64,000 nucleotides of DNA, from NCBI GenBank assembly GCA_964017045.1, contig OZ024804.1:26762348-26826347 (forward strand), in the 5' to 3' direction. This stretch comes from Omphiscola glabra. Taxonomy: Eukaryota; Mollusca; Gastropoda; Lymnaeidae. Positions 12,130 through 25,056 of this stretch are shown piece by piece (position 1 is the first letter of the stretch; every line of letters starts with the position of its first letter). The translations under genes were made by a program, and so were the position numbers. The notes under the pieces are model-generated. The model ran no database searches. It saw nothing but the letters and a program-made list of their open reading frames with translations, and was not told where the DNA came from.

Positions 12130-12890
12130 CATCGATTTCAGTCGATTTTTTTTTATTTTTATGGAGTGTTTTTTTTTGGGGGGGGGGGGATAGAGTGCTA
12201 TTTACATTTCTTTGATTGAAAGTAGCTCTACCTTTAAGTTGGACATCTTGAGAACAACCCCCTTTTTTTTTTTTGTAAAGTCTATCTTAACTTGTCACGA
12301 ACGCCTCTGTATGTTGTTAGCCTGTCCGTTTCAACAGTTTTGAAGTCAGTTTAACAAACTGCACCACGTGTTAGATTACTAACATTATTGCTAATCATGT
12401 ACAGCTTTATGTATAATATTTATAGTAACAAACACATTTAACTCCTCGTATAGGTTTTCAATTAAAGTTTACGATCGATTCCTTGCGGTTTGACTCGAGA
12501 CACAGTTTCCTATATCAGTCCTAGCATCCCCCCCCCCACGTTGTTTTTCCTAAAATACTTTTAAAAGTGAGCAGTGTTATAGATTTAACATCACGTGATA
12601 CATTTCTGCCGCGGCGCATATTCTAATTAGCGTCATCGGTGAAGAATTACAGACAGGTGACCCAGAAAATAGTAGGTAAACAAGTAGCGTGGCTTCATGG
12701 AGATATCTCGAACTTTATTAATAAGTATCCCGGGGGGGTCTATTATGGGGATACAAGGCGTGATATCAGCACCCACCACCTCCGCAACCACCCACCCCCC
12801 TTTGGGGGCGTACCGAAGAGCTTTTTATTAATAAGATAATTTAAATGTTTAAATCAGGTACTCTTTTGACTTTTGTTTCAAAATCACACG
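12130..12890. other. Stretch without a recognisable gene
   Basis: It has a T run followed by a G run at 12165-12190, short A/T runs and no clear coding sequence. Confidence 0.4.
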
Positions 12891-13018
12891 TTGAAATCAC
12901 GAAGTTGAAATCGCGGAGTTGAAATCACGAGGTTGAAATCACGAAGTTGAAATCACGAAGTTGAAATCACGAAGTTGAAATCACGAGGTTGAAATCGCGA
13001 GGTTGAAATCACGAAGAA
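12888..13018. repeat. 15-bp minisatellite
   Basis: Eight to nine copies of 'gttgaaatcacgaag' with a few 'gttgaaatcgcgagg' variants. Confidence 0.92.
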
Positions 13019-13019
13019 C

Positions 13020-13799
13020 ATGTGAGTAGCGAAAGCTCATTTAAAACATTAGGAAAGTGCAAAATAAACAAATAAAATAAGAATTACACTAAAATTATAT
13101 GTAAAACTCATACTGAAGTGCTAACATTGAGCAAATAAAGAACGGTAACTCACGTGCGTTTACAAAGCGTTTTCCCACAGTTTGGGCCGGGAATAGAAGC
13201 AGGCCCGCGGGTCTTTAAACGCCGGTCTTTAAAAGTGCATAAAATAATTTAAAAGATAATGAATCTGTCATGTGAAAAATCCCCACCACCCCCCTAACAT
13301 TTAAATAAAACATATAGACGAAAATTTGGGAGAATAAATAAAGAGTTCGCTGTCAAAATCCTGTTTATACTAGATTACTAAATTTTAATTCATCAAGTTC
13401 TTTTATACGATGTAATACGGCGTATCAGCACCGAATCAACTCTAGTCCTTTTTTCATTATAAATGCAACTTTAATATCTAATTATATTCACACACTGTCA
13501 ATTCCATACATACATGTATTGCGCAGCTCGCTATCAGAGAGAAATAGAACATAACCGTCTTCTACAAAGTTCCTTTGACGACTGCACATGCGTCACTATA
13601 ACAGACTAGACAATACGTCATACTCAGCATAAAATACGTCATCAAGTAAGCGCGGCAAGAGCGTTCACTGATTAATCTCTCATAAACACACAGCGCGTAG
13701 ATCTAATCAAACATTATATTCAGTCGCAACAATTATAAATGCACTCTCATAGTCGACATTCGCCATGTGCCCATACAATTTCATTGCCAATAAAATGCA
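13020..13799. other. Stretch without a recognisable gene
   Basis: AT-rich. No tandem repeat and no open frame of interest was seen. Confidence 0.4.
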
Positions 13800-14325
13800 C
13801 AGTGGAACCCCGCTATAACGCGATGATCGGGGTCCATAAAATCGGATCGCGTTAAAAGCGGGGTCGCGTTAATGCGCGGTTTTACAATATTGAACTTAGC
13901 ACAGCGGAAATGCCTTACGTATTACTATTTGTAGTTTAACCGGAAGAAAGCCTCGTTTTCGGCATTAATTTTAATACTAGTTTGAACGTGGTGCGTCTAG
14001 GGGCTCATTTTCTACGATATTTTGAAAAGTTGTGATTTTTTTTCGCTTTAAAAAAATGGCTTTCCAAGCAATTGATCAAATGTTCAAAGAACTTAGGCCT
14101 GATGGAGTAAATGAATTTCAAATTTCAGGAACCATGCCACGATCATATTATTTTAAAAGTCACAACTAATCTCATGCCCAAAATGAAATTAATTTCTTGT
14201 TTTTTGGTTTTTTTTATTACTTTTCTCCAAAAAATTTTTTCTCCATGTGAATGAATACACAAAATTTCGGGAGCCATGCTATGACCGCGTTATATGCGAA
14301 TTCGCGTTATGGCGGGGTTCCACCT
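13800..14325. mobile_element. Pogo/Tigger-like TIR element
   Basis: The left end reads 'cagtggaaccccgctataac' and the right end, reverse-complemented, reads 'gtggaaccccgccataacgc'. These ends resemble pogo/Tigger elements of the Tc1/mariner group. I see no clear TA duplication and no intact transposase. A second, more decayed element with 'ccctcgtttatcgcgg' appears to start next to it and run to about 14715. Confidence 0.6.
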
Positions 14326-15060
14326 TGGTCCCTCGTTTATCGCGGCTCATCAGTTCCAGACTCCCCAGAGATAAGTGAATTTCAGCGAAGTAAGATTTTT
14401 TAAAATCTATAAATCAAATATTTTGGTGGTTAGAGAATAGAAAACCTGTTCACGAATAGCCTCTAAATACGGTTTTTTAACATTATAAGACCCTCTGGGG
14501 GTGCTTGAATACCTATAGGCCTACAGTGCACACGTACAGTAATTGTATTTGTAATTGTAATACAGGAGTGTATAATTGACTCAGACAGCCGAGCGCGCGC
14601 TTCATCATTTTCACTATCTCGACCAACTTTAATGAATACATTTTATACATTATTTGAAAAAAAACAAGTGAGGCTGCGAAGGTGGAAGAGCGAAATGGTG
14701 AGGTACGACTGTATATTAAGTCTGTCCTAAACATAACTCTAGCCATCTTGAGAAAACGAGTTTCCAGACAAACATTTATCTCTCGCCCCAGCGGGTGTCT
14801 CGAAAAGTGTGCGACTTGAGAAAAGAACCGTGAAATCACTCAACCGAAACAAGGCGTGACGAACATTTGCTCAGATTCTGAATATCATTCACATGACCTG
14901 GTTTTTTTCAAGTTACGAGGTCGCAAATGGGCTTTTATCCGGTAAGGTCAAGGGTGTACATCTTATAAAAGGACGCGACGTGTGTTATAAAAGGAAACCT
15001 AAAGTTGTATTACTTCCCTTACCATGACATTGATGTACGTGTATTTTGTGATGATAAGTT

Positions 15061-15300
15061 TCATTATTATTATTATTATAAGATTTTTTTTTTAATAGCG
15101 TAGTACCCCAACCTAGGGCTGGGCTCACCACGCTGTACGTACAATTTAACAAACATAATCATGAACTTAAAAATTAACACACCTTAATTAAATAAAACAA
15201 AACAAATGTGTATTCGCCCAACCATTCCATAACTTTTTAAATGTCAAGTCATGGACGGCACCCAGCATATGTCATGGAATAGAATGTGTGCTGTATACTA
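15061..15300 (-). mobile_element. LINE 3' end fragment, minus orientation
   Basis: Reading on the minus strand, the segment ends with 'gtacagcgtggtgagcccag', then 'ccctaggttggggtac' and an (ATA)n tail at 15061-15080. The same 3' end, in plus orientation, is seen at 35385-35912 and 61030-61134. The ATA tail is the terminal microsatellite of the element. Confidence 0.8.
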
Positions 15301-15339
15301 ACTGGGAAGAGAATGCATCTATTATCTACTACCGTAACT

Positions 15340-15925
15340 CCAAATGTCGCATAAGAGATGGAATCGGTGGGCCGTCGAGCGTGAGCTCTTAATGCCCCCC
15401 CCCCGGCGCTCCCCCACACAAACCAGAGCACTGAAGGACTTAACCCGACTCCAGCCCGTGCGGGAGGGCGCCGGGTGTCTCCCCCTTGACCTAGAGGAGG
15501 CCCGGTCGACCGAGGACGCTGCGTTTAAAGCGTCCGCAGTTAACTCTCTGTGGGTCAGGACGGCTTTGCTTCCACTCCGGTGGTTTGGTGTTGCGTTACC
15601 AACCCCCACCGCCCAGGGAGTCTTTCGGTCGGGACGTTGGTAGTGGCGGGACGAAACGGTTGCCTAGGGGCGGATTTCTCACGGCCGCGAATTAAAATCA
15701 TCGGCATGGGTTTTGAGGACCACCCAAGCCTCATACCCATTAACAGCAACTAGTAATCATATTAGTGGCAGCTCCCGTTGCGTTGGGAGTCATGCGTTTG
15801 GCCGGGGGTTTTTTAGCTTCGGGTGGACAAGTCCCCCCTACTAGTCTGCCACGCCACGAAGAGGCAAAACCCCATGTGGACGCCCCCGAATTTCTTCGAG
15901 GACGCGGTCGCTTACGCAACCCAGA
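15340..15925. repeat. GC-rich segment, probable interspersed repeat
   Basis: About 580 bp much richer in G and C than its surroundings. Several overlapping open frames on both strands result from the low stop-codon density. It contains 'ggcatgggttttgaggacca' and 'gaggcaaaaccccatgtgga'. It may be the 5' region of a retroelement, but no protein domain is visible. Confidence 0.5.
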
Positions 15926-16194
15926 CTACCGTAACTAAAGTTGCCAAATACTATGTTTCAAGCATAATTTTTTTAATGGAAGTTTTTTATTTAATTTAAT
16001 TATTTGTGCAGTTTTTCTCCGGGTATTCTGGAATAATCTCTTTATATGATTGAAATGTGTTCATCCAAATGGAGAAAATGAGCTGGAGTGGAGCGAAACA
16101 GGCAGAACTTTGTCAGGGGCGTAGCAGCAGCGGATCTCGACCCAAAAGAAAGCTGCCACCAAATCCCTGATTTACCGTACAGCGATTAGCGCCC

Positions 16195-16405
16195 ACTGTC
16201 ACCTTTCAAATTCCCATTTGCGCCTGTCCACTAAGCCGGGCGGTGATAGGTCAGACAGATTTCCGGTTATGGTGCTCCCTGGGTCGGGGCGCCTAGCAAC
16301 TAAACTCCCACACATATGTCTGCCGAAATTTACGTCTGCTCTCGCGAGAATTAAGCTTTTATGATATCTTCTTCCGTTGCAAAAAAAAAAAAAAAAAAAA
16401 AAAAA
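16195..16405. mobile_element. Possible poly(A)-ended retroposon fragment
   Basis: A moderately GC-rich piece ends in 'cttcttccgttgc' followed by about 25 A. A poly(A) end is typical of retroposed sequence. No RNA gene parent was identified. Confidence 0.4.
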
Positions 16406-16424
16406 GCGGGGTGGGGGTGGGATC

Positions 16425-16650
16425 AGAGAGTTCAAAAATTAATATGTTTTTCCGAGCTAACAATATAGGGAGGGGGGTGTCAGAGAGTTCAACAGTCAGT
16501 ATGTCTTTCCGAGCTAAAAACATGGGGGGGGGGGGGGGGTCAGAGAGTTCAAAAGTCAGTATTGCCTTTTCAAGCTCATAGCATAAAAAGGGGGGGGGGG
16601 TCAGAGAGTTCAAAAGTCAGTACGTCTTTCCCAGCTCATAGCATAAGCGA
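16425..16650. repeat. About 62-66 bp tandem repeat with G runs
   Basis: About 3.5 copies of a unit with 'gtcagagagttcaaaagtca', then 'gtctttccgagct', each followed by a G run of variable length. Confidence 0.85.
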
Positions 16651-17284
16651 CACCATGCTAAGTTTACTAGACTAGCTAGCAAAGATGATACAACAATTGA
16701 ACAGGTCGCTGTAGCATTTTTTAAATTGATGTAGAAATTACAGTGATTATCTTAAAGGGGAAGATGTATCTGGAGCAGACTGTAAAAATCAATACAGTTA
16801 CATCTGTAGATAGTGATACCGGCCGGCGGTGCAATGGTCGGTGACCAAGGGGATAGCCATTGAACTTAGTAAATCCTTAAAATTACCTTTAAACAAATTG
16901 TCGTTGGGTACCCGGATATCGGTCTCTGTGGGGCTCTGGTAACCCGGGCACGTGTCTTTTTTTTTCAATTTTTGAAAGCCCTATTCACGGGTTTTCTCCG
17001 TTGTCGGTTTGACGCGGCCCAATGGTTCCCAAAATGTTAGCCGCGTCACTCTGTGTACCATGGCTTCCTCGTCGGTGCGCCTCAAAATAGTAAACAAAAA
17101 GCATTTTTTTTCAATTACTAGATGTCGTGTCCTATCAGGTCTACTAACTAACTTACTAAAGAAAATCAGCAGACCATCGAGCCAAGGCTCATAAGGTCTT
17201 CCCCAGCACACCTCCACCGCCCCCAACTGGCATTCAACCACTCCCCCAGTGGTCTCTATTCCAGTCAGGCCGCGAAGCGGCATG

Positions 17285-17420
17285 CCGAGGGCTCCCCGCC
17301 CCTGAGATGGCCCCACCCACCCTTCCACTCGATTGACTATGGGAGTGAGGCCGCATCAGAGAAGGGACGCCTGGCCAGCCGGGGTGATGCTTACACAGCA
17401 ACCGGGCCGGACTTCCTTTT
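17285..17420. repeat. Interspersed repeat shared with 32040-32160
   Basis: The segment 'ttgactatgggagtgaggcc', 'gggacgcctggccagccgg' and 'gcaaccgggccggactt' recurs at 32040-32160 with small changes. It is non-coding and its class is unknown. Confidence 0.75.
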
Positions 17421-17430
17421 TTTCAATTAC

Positions 17431-17522
17431 TAGATGTCCTGTCCTATCAGGTCTACTAGATATCGTGTTCCATCAGGCGGGCCTGATAGGAAACGACATC
17501 TAGCGGGCCTGATAGGACATCC
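17431..17522. repeat. Inverted repeat (hairpin)
   Basis: 'gatgtcctgtcctatcagg' is followed after about 50 bp by 'cctgataggacatc'. An inner copy 'cctgataggaaacgacatct' adds a second arm. The left arm also occurs at about 17117-17155. Confidence 0.65.
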
Positions 17523-17529
17523 GAATAAC

Positions 17530-17790
17530 ATTAGTCAAAATGTACATGGACACGCAGCGCCCCCTTTGGGACCCGGGACACATTAAACTCAATGCTATTC
17601 AAATGTCATTTGTGGTAGTTTATTTTAGTTAAAATGAAGAATTCAGATTTCAAACGTATAGTACATTCAATTATCTTTCATTTCATACCTCATTTGGTCT
17701 TACAACCCCAACAAAAATATTTTAAATCGTTTTTTAATCCCAACCTCTCAATTCTGGTAGCCGTGTACCAATAGCCACTTCGAAAAAAAA
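17530..17790. mobile_element. About 250-bp interspersed repeat, copy 1
   Basis: Matches 23915-24172 and 48090-48282. Shared motifs are 'gctattcaaatgtcatttgt', 'cattcaattatctttcattt' and 'tttttaatcccaacctctca'. In copy 2 the ends carry inverted 'cgcacccgggt' and 'acccgggtacg', which suggests a non-autonomous DNA transposon. Confidence 0.75.
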
Positions 17791-18932
17791 AAACCACGAG
17801 GGCCCGAGAGAGAAACCCTAGCCGCAGCTGTCACGGCTGAGAGCGTGCAGTTGCCTGACACCTGGCTCAGAATGAAAATGGAGGTCATTCTTCTGAGAAC
17901 ATAGGGGACTTCCAAGAATCCTCTTCATCCCATTGTGGTATTAGTGAGCTATATTTAGCTCGCTCTCTAGCAGTCCCTCCATTCCGGCTCCCCAAACAGT
18001 TTTTGACACCCGTTTGGGAACATTGTATAAATATCCGAGAGCATTCAAATGTCCGAGCTACTTCCTGGATTTATTTTTAGCTCCTCCAATGCCCGTATGT
18101 GCACTTGAATCATTCTTTGTGGCTGTAAAACGGGAATTCCGATTTATCAAAGGATGTTGTTTTTTTTCCCCGGAGATGGTAATGAATATATAAATATATA
18201 TTCTGATGAAATTTTAATAGAAAGCTTGACGTCATTGTTCAGTACAATATAATCAATCACAATTAGGAACGCCTTGAAGAAATGATCGACTAACTAATGT
18301 CAAGGTCATTAATCCTCATTCAGTAGAACAGTTTTTTGGTTTTTTTAAAACATACTCTGTTTAAAAATGGAAATAGCAAGGCTGAAGACACCAAGTCAAA
18401 CAGTTTTATGTTGCACGTGGGAATAAAAAAGGAGAGGTGGGGGGGGGGGGGGGTTGTGTCATGAATGATGCCTTCGTTGGTGGAATGGAATTATTATTAT
18501 TTTATTTTTTGTATATTGTCGCATATTAAATAAATGTTTTTTTTTTTTTTGTGAGACACGCAAATAAATGTGTTACTTATTTTCATTCAACATCCTTTGC
18601 ATGTTGAACTATTTACAAAATACGTTATGAGCTGTGGTAGTGTACACAAAAAAATCCTACTCAGAGGTGCTTCGTACATCTTGCCCAGTAATCGACTCGC
18701 CATAATGTGACTATGACGTCATTATTGGGAATCCCTGCTTGTCATTAAATAAACAGCGCAGTTTGCTGAGCGGGGAAAGCTTCATGGAATTTCAGAGCTA
18801 AAATTAGCATGTTCCGCCTTACGTGTTTGGAAATAAAATATGTTGAGTTGCTGAGAGATACAACTCACAAATTACATATTATATACAAAGAGTCGGGCCA
18901 CTGACCACGTTGTCCATGCCCATGTGTTAAGC

Positions 18933-19104
18933 CAGTGGTCGGCAAACTCATTAGTAAAAATTTTGAGAGCCAAATTTCTTTTCAAGAACCTGTCAAGAAC
19001 CATGTTTTTTGGAGTCAACCCCGATTTGTGGCCAACTGGCCGAGCCGCACCCAGATCACTGAAGAGACGCATGCCACTCACGAGTCGAGATTTACCGACC
19101 AATG
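18933..19104. mobile_element. hAT-type MITE with perfect 8-bp target duplication
   Basis: A 172-bp element that begins 'cagtggtcggcaaactcatt' and ends 'gagatttaccgaccaatg'. The 8-bp direct repeat tgttaagc lies on both sides (18925-18932 and 19105-19112). The 'gagagccaaa' and 'gagccgcacc' interior is common in hAT MITE families. Confidence 0.9.
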
Positions 19105-19797
19105 TGTTAAGCTAACCGCATCCTGTCTTTAACAGCAATTTAGCAAGGAACTTGAAAGGGAGATTCACAGGTGAAGGGTCTCTGGGCGTACTTTTTCTAG
19201 CCTAATGAAAAGAGGACCTCTTTGTTTTAGACGAATGGCAAAGAAACATTAAAATGTTACTATCATTGGCGGTTTGTAGTAGAGCACTGTGGACCCTCTC
19301 TTAATTTCACTCAAATTTTATGAATAACAACATTGTGTTATCTATCTTCTTTCTTTCTTGAATACTATTTAATAATTTGATAAACATTTCACGTCAGTGG
19401 TCGTCCTCATACAACTCATTTGTGAATTTAAAAAAGCACTACGAAAATGCTTGGATGGAACTGTGTACTTCATAGTTCCAGTGACGCACTGTTTGGTTAA
19501 TCTACGCATGCACACTTGTCAAGTGAGAAGCGGGCCAAACAAAGGAGAGAAGCACTGTCGCTCACGCAGTTCCAATCTTTTTTGTCTGCGTGGGTGGCTG
19601 TATTTAAATTTTGCATCAGTTTTCTTTTTCTGTGCGAAAGTATTTCGGTTTGCACAATATTAAAATAATGTTTAAAGTGTTTTCCTAAAGCCGCTCTCCA
19701 CCCCACATCCTCCACCCCACTGATTAAAGTCATGGGCAACTACTCTATAGCAATGTCCCGGGGGGGGGGGGACATTTCAGATTTTCGGGGGATGCAG

Positions 19798-20000
19798 TGC
19801 CAGTGGAAAGTGGCATAGCTAAGGTGGGCATAGGGGGACATATGTCCCTGGGCGCCAGACTAACGAGGGCATCTAATGGGCTATAGTATTAATGGATGAA
19901 AATAATGGGTTTCAGAGTTAAACGGGGGGGGGGGGGGGGGGGGGGGGATAAAAATGAATCTTGTCCTTGGCCCCAAAGACTCACGCCAGTGACATAGAAG
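19798..20000. repeat. Interspersed repeat with 'gatgaaaataatgggtttca' core
   Basis: The core recurs at about 24600-24710, 37030-37110 and, reverse-complemented, near 32640-32710. The flanks carry 'gcatagctaaggtg' and 'ggccccaaagactc' (elsewhere 'gcgccaaacactctagctac'). It is broken by a run of about 24 G at 19924-19947. Confidence 0.65.
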
Positions 20001-20664
20001 AGGGGGGGGCGAACATTTGGTCAACACAGTACCAGGTGTCATATTTTCTTTAAATTGAGCGGCGGATTTTCGGACATCTGCAGAGTTTCTATCGAGAAAG
20101 GTAGCGCGGCAAAAAGTTAACCCACTTAGGGTGGTGCTAACACTAGGCACGCAGCTGGGCAGTGTATATATCAGTACCAAAATTGGTTGTCAGGGCAAGT
20201 AATGCTGCCATTTTTATCGCGAAGTAGGGCAGCAATCGAGCATCCCGGTGGCTTTCCTGACTAGAAATTGTGTGATTATTTAACAATCAAGAGTTGCATT
20301 TTGGAGTATACAAGATTCGAATGTTTTGATAAGACTATCATTGATCAGGGAAAATAATGTTTCAAGTGTCAGGAGAGGTATTATGGCGACCAGTGCCATA
20401 CATAAACTAAATTCATTCTGGTTGTGATGCGCCGAAGAAAATCATTTGACACAAGATTAGATTCAACCCCGTTAAGTCACATTGATCGACGTCAAGGAAA
20501 TGGGGTGGGGGTAGCAGAAAATGAGGAATCCGAATCCTCACTTGAGCAAAAGTGAGGGCAGGGGTCACCTTAATTTAAAAATAATAATTTCAAAATGCAA
20601 TGATGCATTGTGGTGCATATTCAATGTATATTTCAGACAATGTGTAAAGGGGCATTTCAGACGT

Positions 20665-21606
20665 TTATATATTTAATATTAGATGTCTCGTAGAGAAATG
20701 CTAAGAATACAACATCAACATACACCAACCATATATGTGGATTACAAATCAGCTTATGATAGCATAGACAGGAAATATATGTACGATGCTCTCCTGGAAC
20801 TTGGAGTCCCTAACAAACTTACCCGACTCATACATATGACACAGACGATATAACGATACTTAGTAGAAACAGCAATGATGAAATAATTAAAACTTTCAGG
20901 GAACTTGAAGATATCACGGTCAAAGCTGTTCTGATGTAAATAAAGCATAGGCAATATATATGATAATGTCAGGAAATACGCACTGATGACAGCATCAATA
21001 TGAACAACTACACCTTTGAGAGGGTAGCTACTTTCAAATATCTAGGGCTGACTATAAATAAGCAAAAGGAAATACAATCGGAAGTAAAAGAAAGAATAAC
21101 AGCATACAACCGTTCTTATTTCCATTTCCAAAAGCTACTTCAAAGCAAAAACCTCTCTAGGGGAACAAAGAAGGCAATATACACCACAATCATAAGACCA
21201 GTAGTAACTTAAGCTAGTGAGACTTTGATCCTACCAGAAAAACAGAGAACCTGCTAAATATATGACCCGATGATAGACAATTTTGTATTGGGAATCCATA
21301 CAAACCAAAAGCTCTATCATTTGTACAAATTCCCATCCATAGTCACAACAATATAAAAATAGGCAGACTGCCCTAGGCAGGACACATTGAAAGGATGCCG
21401 GATTCTGGAGCAGCAAAAACTATCTACAGGCAGAAACTTAGGGGCAGACGGCTCACCGGTCAACCAAGACTGAGATGGATTGACGATGTAGAGAAGGACT
21501 TACAAAGGTTGGGGGTTCGCACATGGAGGTGTAAAGCGATGGATCGATCCGAATGGAAGAATGTGGTGGAGCAGGCCAGAGCCCTACATGGGATGAAGCG
21601 CAATTG
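20665..21606 (+). pseudogene. Decayed LINE reverse transcriptase, internally deleted
   Basis: Remnants of a non-LTR retrotransposon polyprotein in plus orientation. Near 20740-20830 the palm region reads VDYKSAYDSIDRK. At 21000-21210 a frame has FKYLGLTINKQ, and at 21395-21604 the C-terminal region has RWIDDVEKDLQRLGV and EQARALHGMK. Frameshifts and stops separate these pieces, and the YADD catalytic box is missing through deletion. The same family is present at 61140-63325. It is a dead copy. Confidence 0.85.
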
Positions 21607-21619
21607 ATGTAAACATTTC

Positions 21620-23910
21620 AGACTTTTGGGTGGAAAGCGCTAGAAATAGCCATAATAACAGGACATCACTAACTCTTCCACCAGCCCAATATTAAATAAA
21701 TTCAGTCCAGAGAGCAACGGGAGAGATGCTAGTTAAGATTGTATGTGTCATTTGACCTAAGAGCCATCGTGTGAGGTCTGCAGTCCGAATAGCTGCATGG
21801 GGCCTCGTATATTTTAGGGGCTTAAGGTTGGGCTGTAATTACATTAAATTATCAACTTTTACTGCTAGGTAGAGAAGTACAAAACCAAAAAGTGGCGACC
21901 TCTCTGCTTGACTTAGTGTGTTATGCAAACATTTTTTTTTAATTGAAAAGCAATGTGTTTTTAAAGTTTTTATTTAAAATATTTTTGGGGTTAACTACAT
22001 AAAAAATAATGAATTTACTACAAAATATTTTTAAAATTTAAAAAAAGAATTCCTTCCAAAAAAGGTATCCAATACAAAAAGAAATGCTAAAATTGTTTTA
22101 CATTTTAAACGAAAAAGAAAAACTAAAAACATAGGTTTATTTCTAAATATTTCCAAGTTGCACCAAAGTCAAAAAGAAAAAAAGCCTTACTGTACAAAAG
22201 GCTATAGACTATATCTTTACGGGTTTTCAAAATTGGTATTTATTTATAAATCGTATGTAACCGACATAATTGTTAAGAAGTCATGAGTTGTTTATAAAAG
22301 ACATCATATATTTTTAATGTGTGATTTTTTTTCGTATAAAAATTAAGTTTAAATTCTCAGTTGATTGAAATGTTAATTTAGATTTTTAAACTTTTATAAT
22401 TTGCTTCAGATCATTACAACTTGCCTCTTCGATATTATACTTTAAAAAATTTTTTTACCAATTCCAAAGAATTTTTTTTAACAACTACCAAAAATGGAAT
22501 TTACAAGACAATCGAAATACTAGATTTTTTAAAAATACGTTGTTTAAATATATATTCTTTTTACTGGATTATCATCTTAAAATAAATGTTTAAAAAATAA
22601 TTCAAACTGCTGGGGAAGATTGTTTATTAGTATCCTATTAACAGAGAAAGGTCGTTGGGGATTTAGTAAAAAAAAAACCTAAGTATTTTATTTTTAAAAC
22701 CGTTTTACTCTGTTCCTGAAACTGTGTTAAAAAATTAGAAACGCACTCGATTTAATAATTATTGATGAAATGTCCACTACTTGTATGCGACCGGGAAATT
22801 CCTAATTTTTTGTTTTAAAAAATAGTGTTTTTTTGTTGTTCTTTTTTTAAGTTTTCATTTTATCTAAGTCAGATTACATGTATGTAATCTACTACATTAA
22901 AATGTTTGCTAAAAAATTAATTTTTTAAAGCAAGATGCTACTATAAAATATAATTTGAAAACAGATTGCACATGTTTATTACTTAGCAAGAACTATATTC
23001 ATTTTATAGACATTTATATCGATGTAGAGGTAGTTTAATACAGTGTTATTAAAAAGTCTTTCAACTTGTGCAGCTCAAAAATGTAATTAAATAAAAAATA
23101 CCGATAAATGCGAATAAGAAAATGAAGATTTAGCTAATGATCACGAGCGGCTAATTTTCAAGACAATACGATATTTATATTTATAATCGATATCTGCGAG
23201 CCTTTAACATGATTAACCTGAACGATATGGATCATCAATTTATATCGAACAAAGCGATATTTTATGTGTTGCATTAATTGTAATCGATGAAAGGAACACA
23301 TTTAAATTACTTTTTAAAAATGTTATAAAAATTAAATTTATAGTAGTTTTTTTATTTTAAATTATTTTTTCTTACACATTTTCCCCCGGGGGAGGGGGGC
23401 ACTTGACTAGCTCCGGAGAGTAGAGCCCCCCCCCCCCCCCCCCGAGGTATGCGTGAAAGAAATCCTGCTCTATAGTTATTTACTATAAGAGTTTTTTTCT
23501 ATGAAAAAGACATTATTTCATCAACGCGGTCTATTATTGTATGGTGTCAAACTACCTGATCAAAATTCATTGTGTAAGACTAAATAGGTCGCGCGGTGCA
23601 TTTATCACATGCAACCAGACACATATAGCCGTGGATTGAGGAGAGGGTGACTCCTTTCACTCCCCTGTTGTTGCTGTTATTTTCAATATGTGTTTAATTT
23701 GACTTCATATGTCGTATATTAGTGAAAATAGTTTCTTTAAATGAAATTCGCCTCTTACAACAGCATACCGTCGCTCTTTCCCCCCCCCCCACCACGACCC
23801 ACTAAGCCATTGTTACGTACTGTTATCAATATGGAGAAATTAATCTCTTATTCAAGTGTATGGCTCATTCTAAAACAGTACACAACAAAGGACGATACGA
23901 AATGATAAAT
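21620..23910. other. Very AT-rich stretch without a gene
   Basis: Dominated by A and T runs. It includes a palindromic CCCCCGGGGG and a C run near 23384-23445. I see no open frame, RNA gene or clear transposon end. Confidence 0.5.
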
Positions 23911-23914
23911 ACAA

Positions 23915-24172
23915 TACATTAGTCAAAATGCACCCGTACACGCAGCGCCGCCATTCGCACCCGGGTCCCATTAGACTCGATGCTATTCGGATGTCATTTG
24001 TGGTAGTTTATTTCAGTTAAACTGAAGAAGTAAGTTTACAAACGTGTAGTCCATTCAATTATCTTCCATTTGATACCAAATTATATCTAACAAACCCAAC
24101 AATAATATTTTAAATAGTTTTTTTAATCCCAACCTCTCACTTCTGGTACCCGGGTACGAATAGTCGCAGCCT
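23915..24172. mobile_element. About 250-bp interspersed repeat, copy 2
   Basis: The best-preserved of three copies. It begins near 'attcgcacccgggtcccatt' and ends 'ggtacccgggtacgaatag', giving short inverted ends around CCCGGG. Confidence 0.75.
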
Positions 24173-24599
24173 TAATAAAATACAATGTTCAAAAGTGGTA
24201 TAATGATGAAAGGAAAATCTACACAAATCTCGTAGCACAAACAACACTCGCGATAGAATCTCGTGATAAATCATCTGACTCTCTCTCATTCAATCTATCG
24301 GTCTTTTATAGTCGTTTTCTGCTGATGTCTCTCGAACCGCCTTACGCATTGTACTCGCTTCTGGCTTTTTCTCCAATTTTCTACCATGTTCGAAAACGAA
24401 CAGACTCTAGATTTGTCAACTGTAGCCGAGGTCAAAGGGAGACTTTTTTTTAGCTACCCACACCCTAATAACAACCTAATTGGGTCAAACAAAGTTCACA
24501 GCACGTAGAAAGAATGAAGCAAACAAGTCGCCTACATAGCAGACATTTTGTATGAGCTGCATCTGTACGTACTTATTATTTTCCAAAATATGCTTTGAT

Positions 24600-24715
24600 G
24601 GTATTTTATTGATGAAAATAATGGGTTTGAGAGTTGAAAAAAGAAAGGGAGGCACTTTACAATGAGTCTTCTCCCCCCGGCGCCAAACACTCTAGCTACA
24701 CCTCTGATGTAAACA
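24600..24715. repeat. Interspersed repeat, 'gatgaaaataatgggttt' family
   Basis: Shares the core of 19798-20000 and ends with 'cggcgccaaacactctagct'. Confidence 0.6.
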
Positions 24716-24800
24716 AGGCCTGGTTGAACTCAACTACTTTGATTCTAAAACTATGTAAACAAGGCCTGGTTGAACTGCTCTGATTCTAAAATTATGTAAT
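24713..24800. repeat. About 42-bp direct duplication
   Basis: Two copies of 'aaacaaggcctggttgaact' followed by 'tgattctaaaa'. Confidence 0.8.
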
Positions 24801-25056
24801 GGAAATAAAGAAAGATCTTCATATTTAGTTACATTAAATGAATAGGTGTACACGGGAAGCCACGTGATCAGAGTCAAGGACAGGGTTAATCGATAATATG
24901 TAACCTGACTGGTTCAACTAAGCTCTTTAATGGTATTGTTGACATCCTCGCATGTGCCGATACTCCTCTACCATTTGACTTAATGGCTGTTTCAGACGAC
25001 ACGGGACCGGGTAACTTTTCTTTGTTTTGTGAACAGCAAAGAGCGGTCCTCAAACT

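Noticed and set aside
15344..15753. Overlapping open frames on both strands
   Set aside because: They result from low stop density in GC-rich DNA. None shows protein-like similarity.
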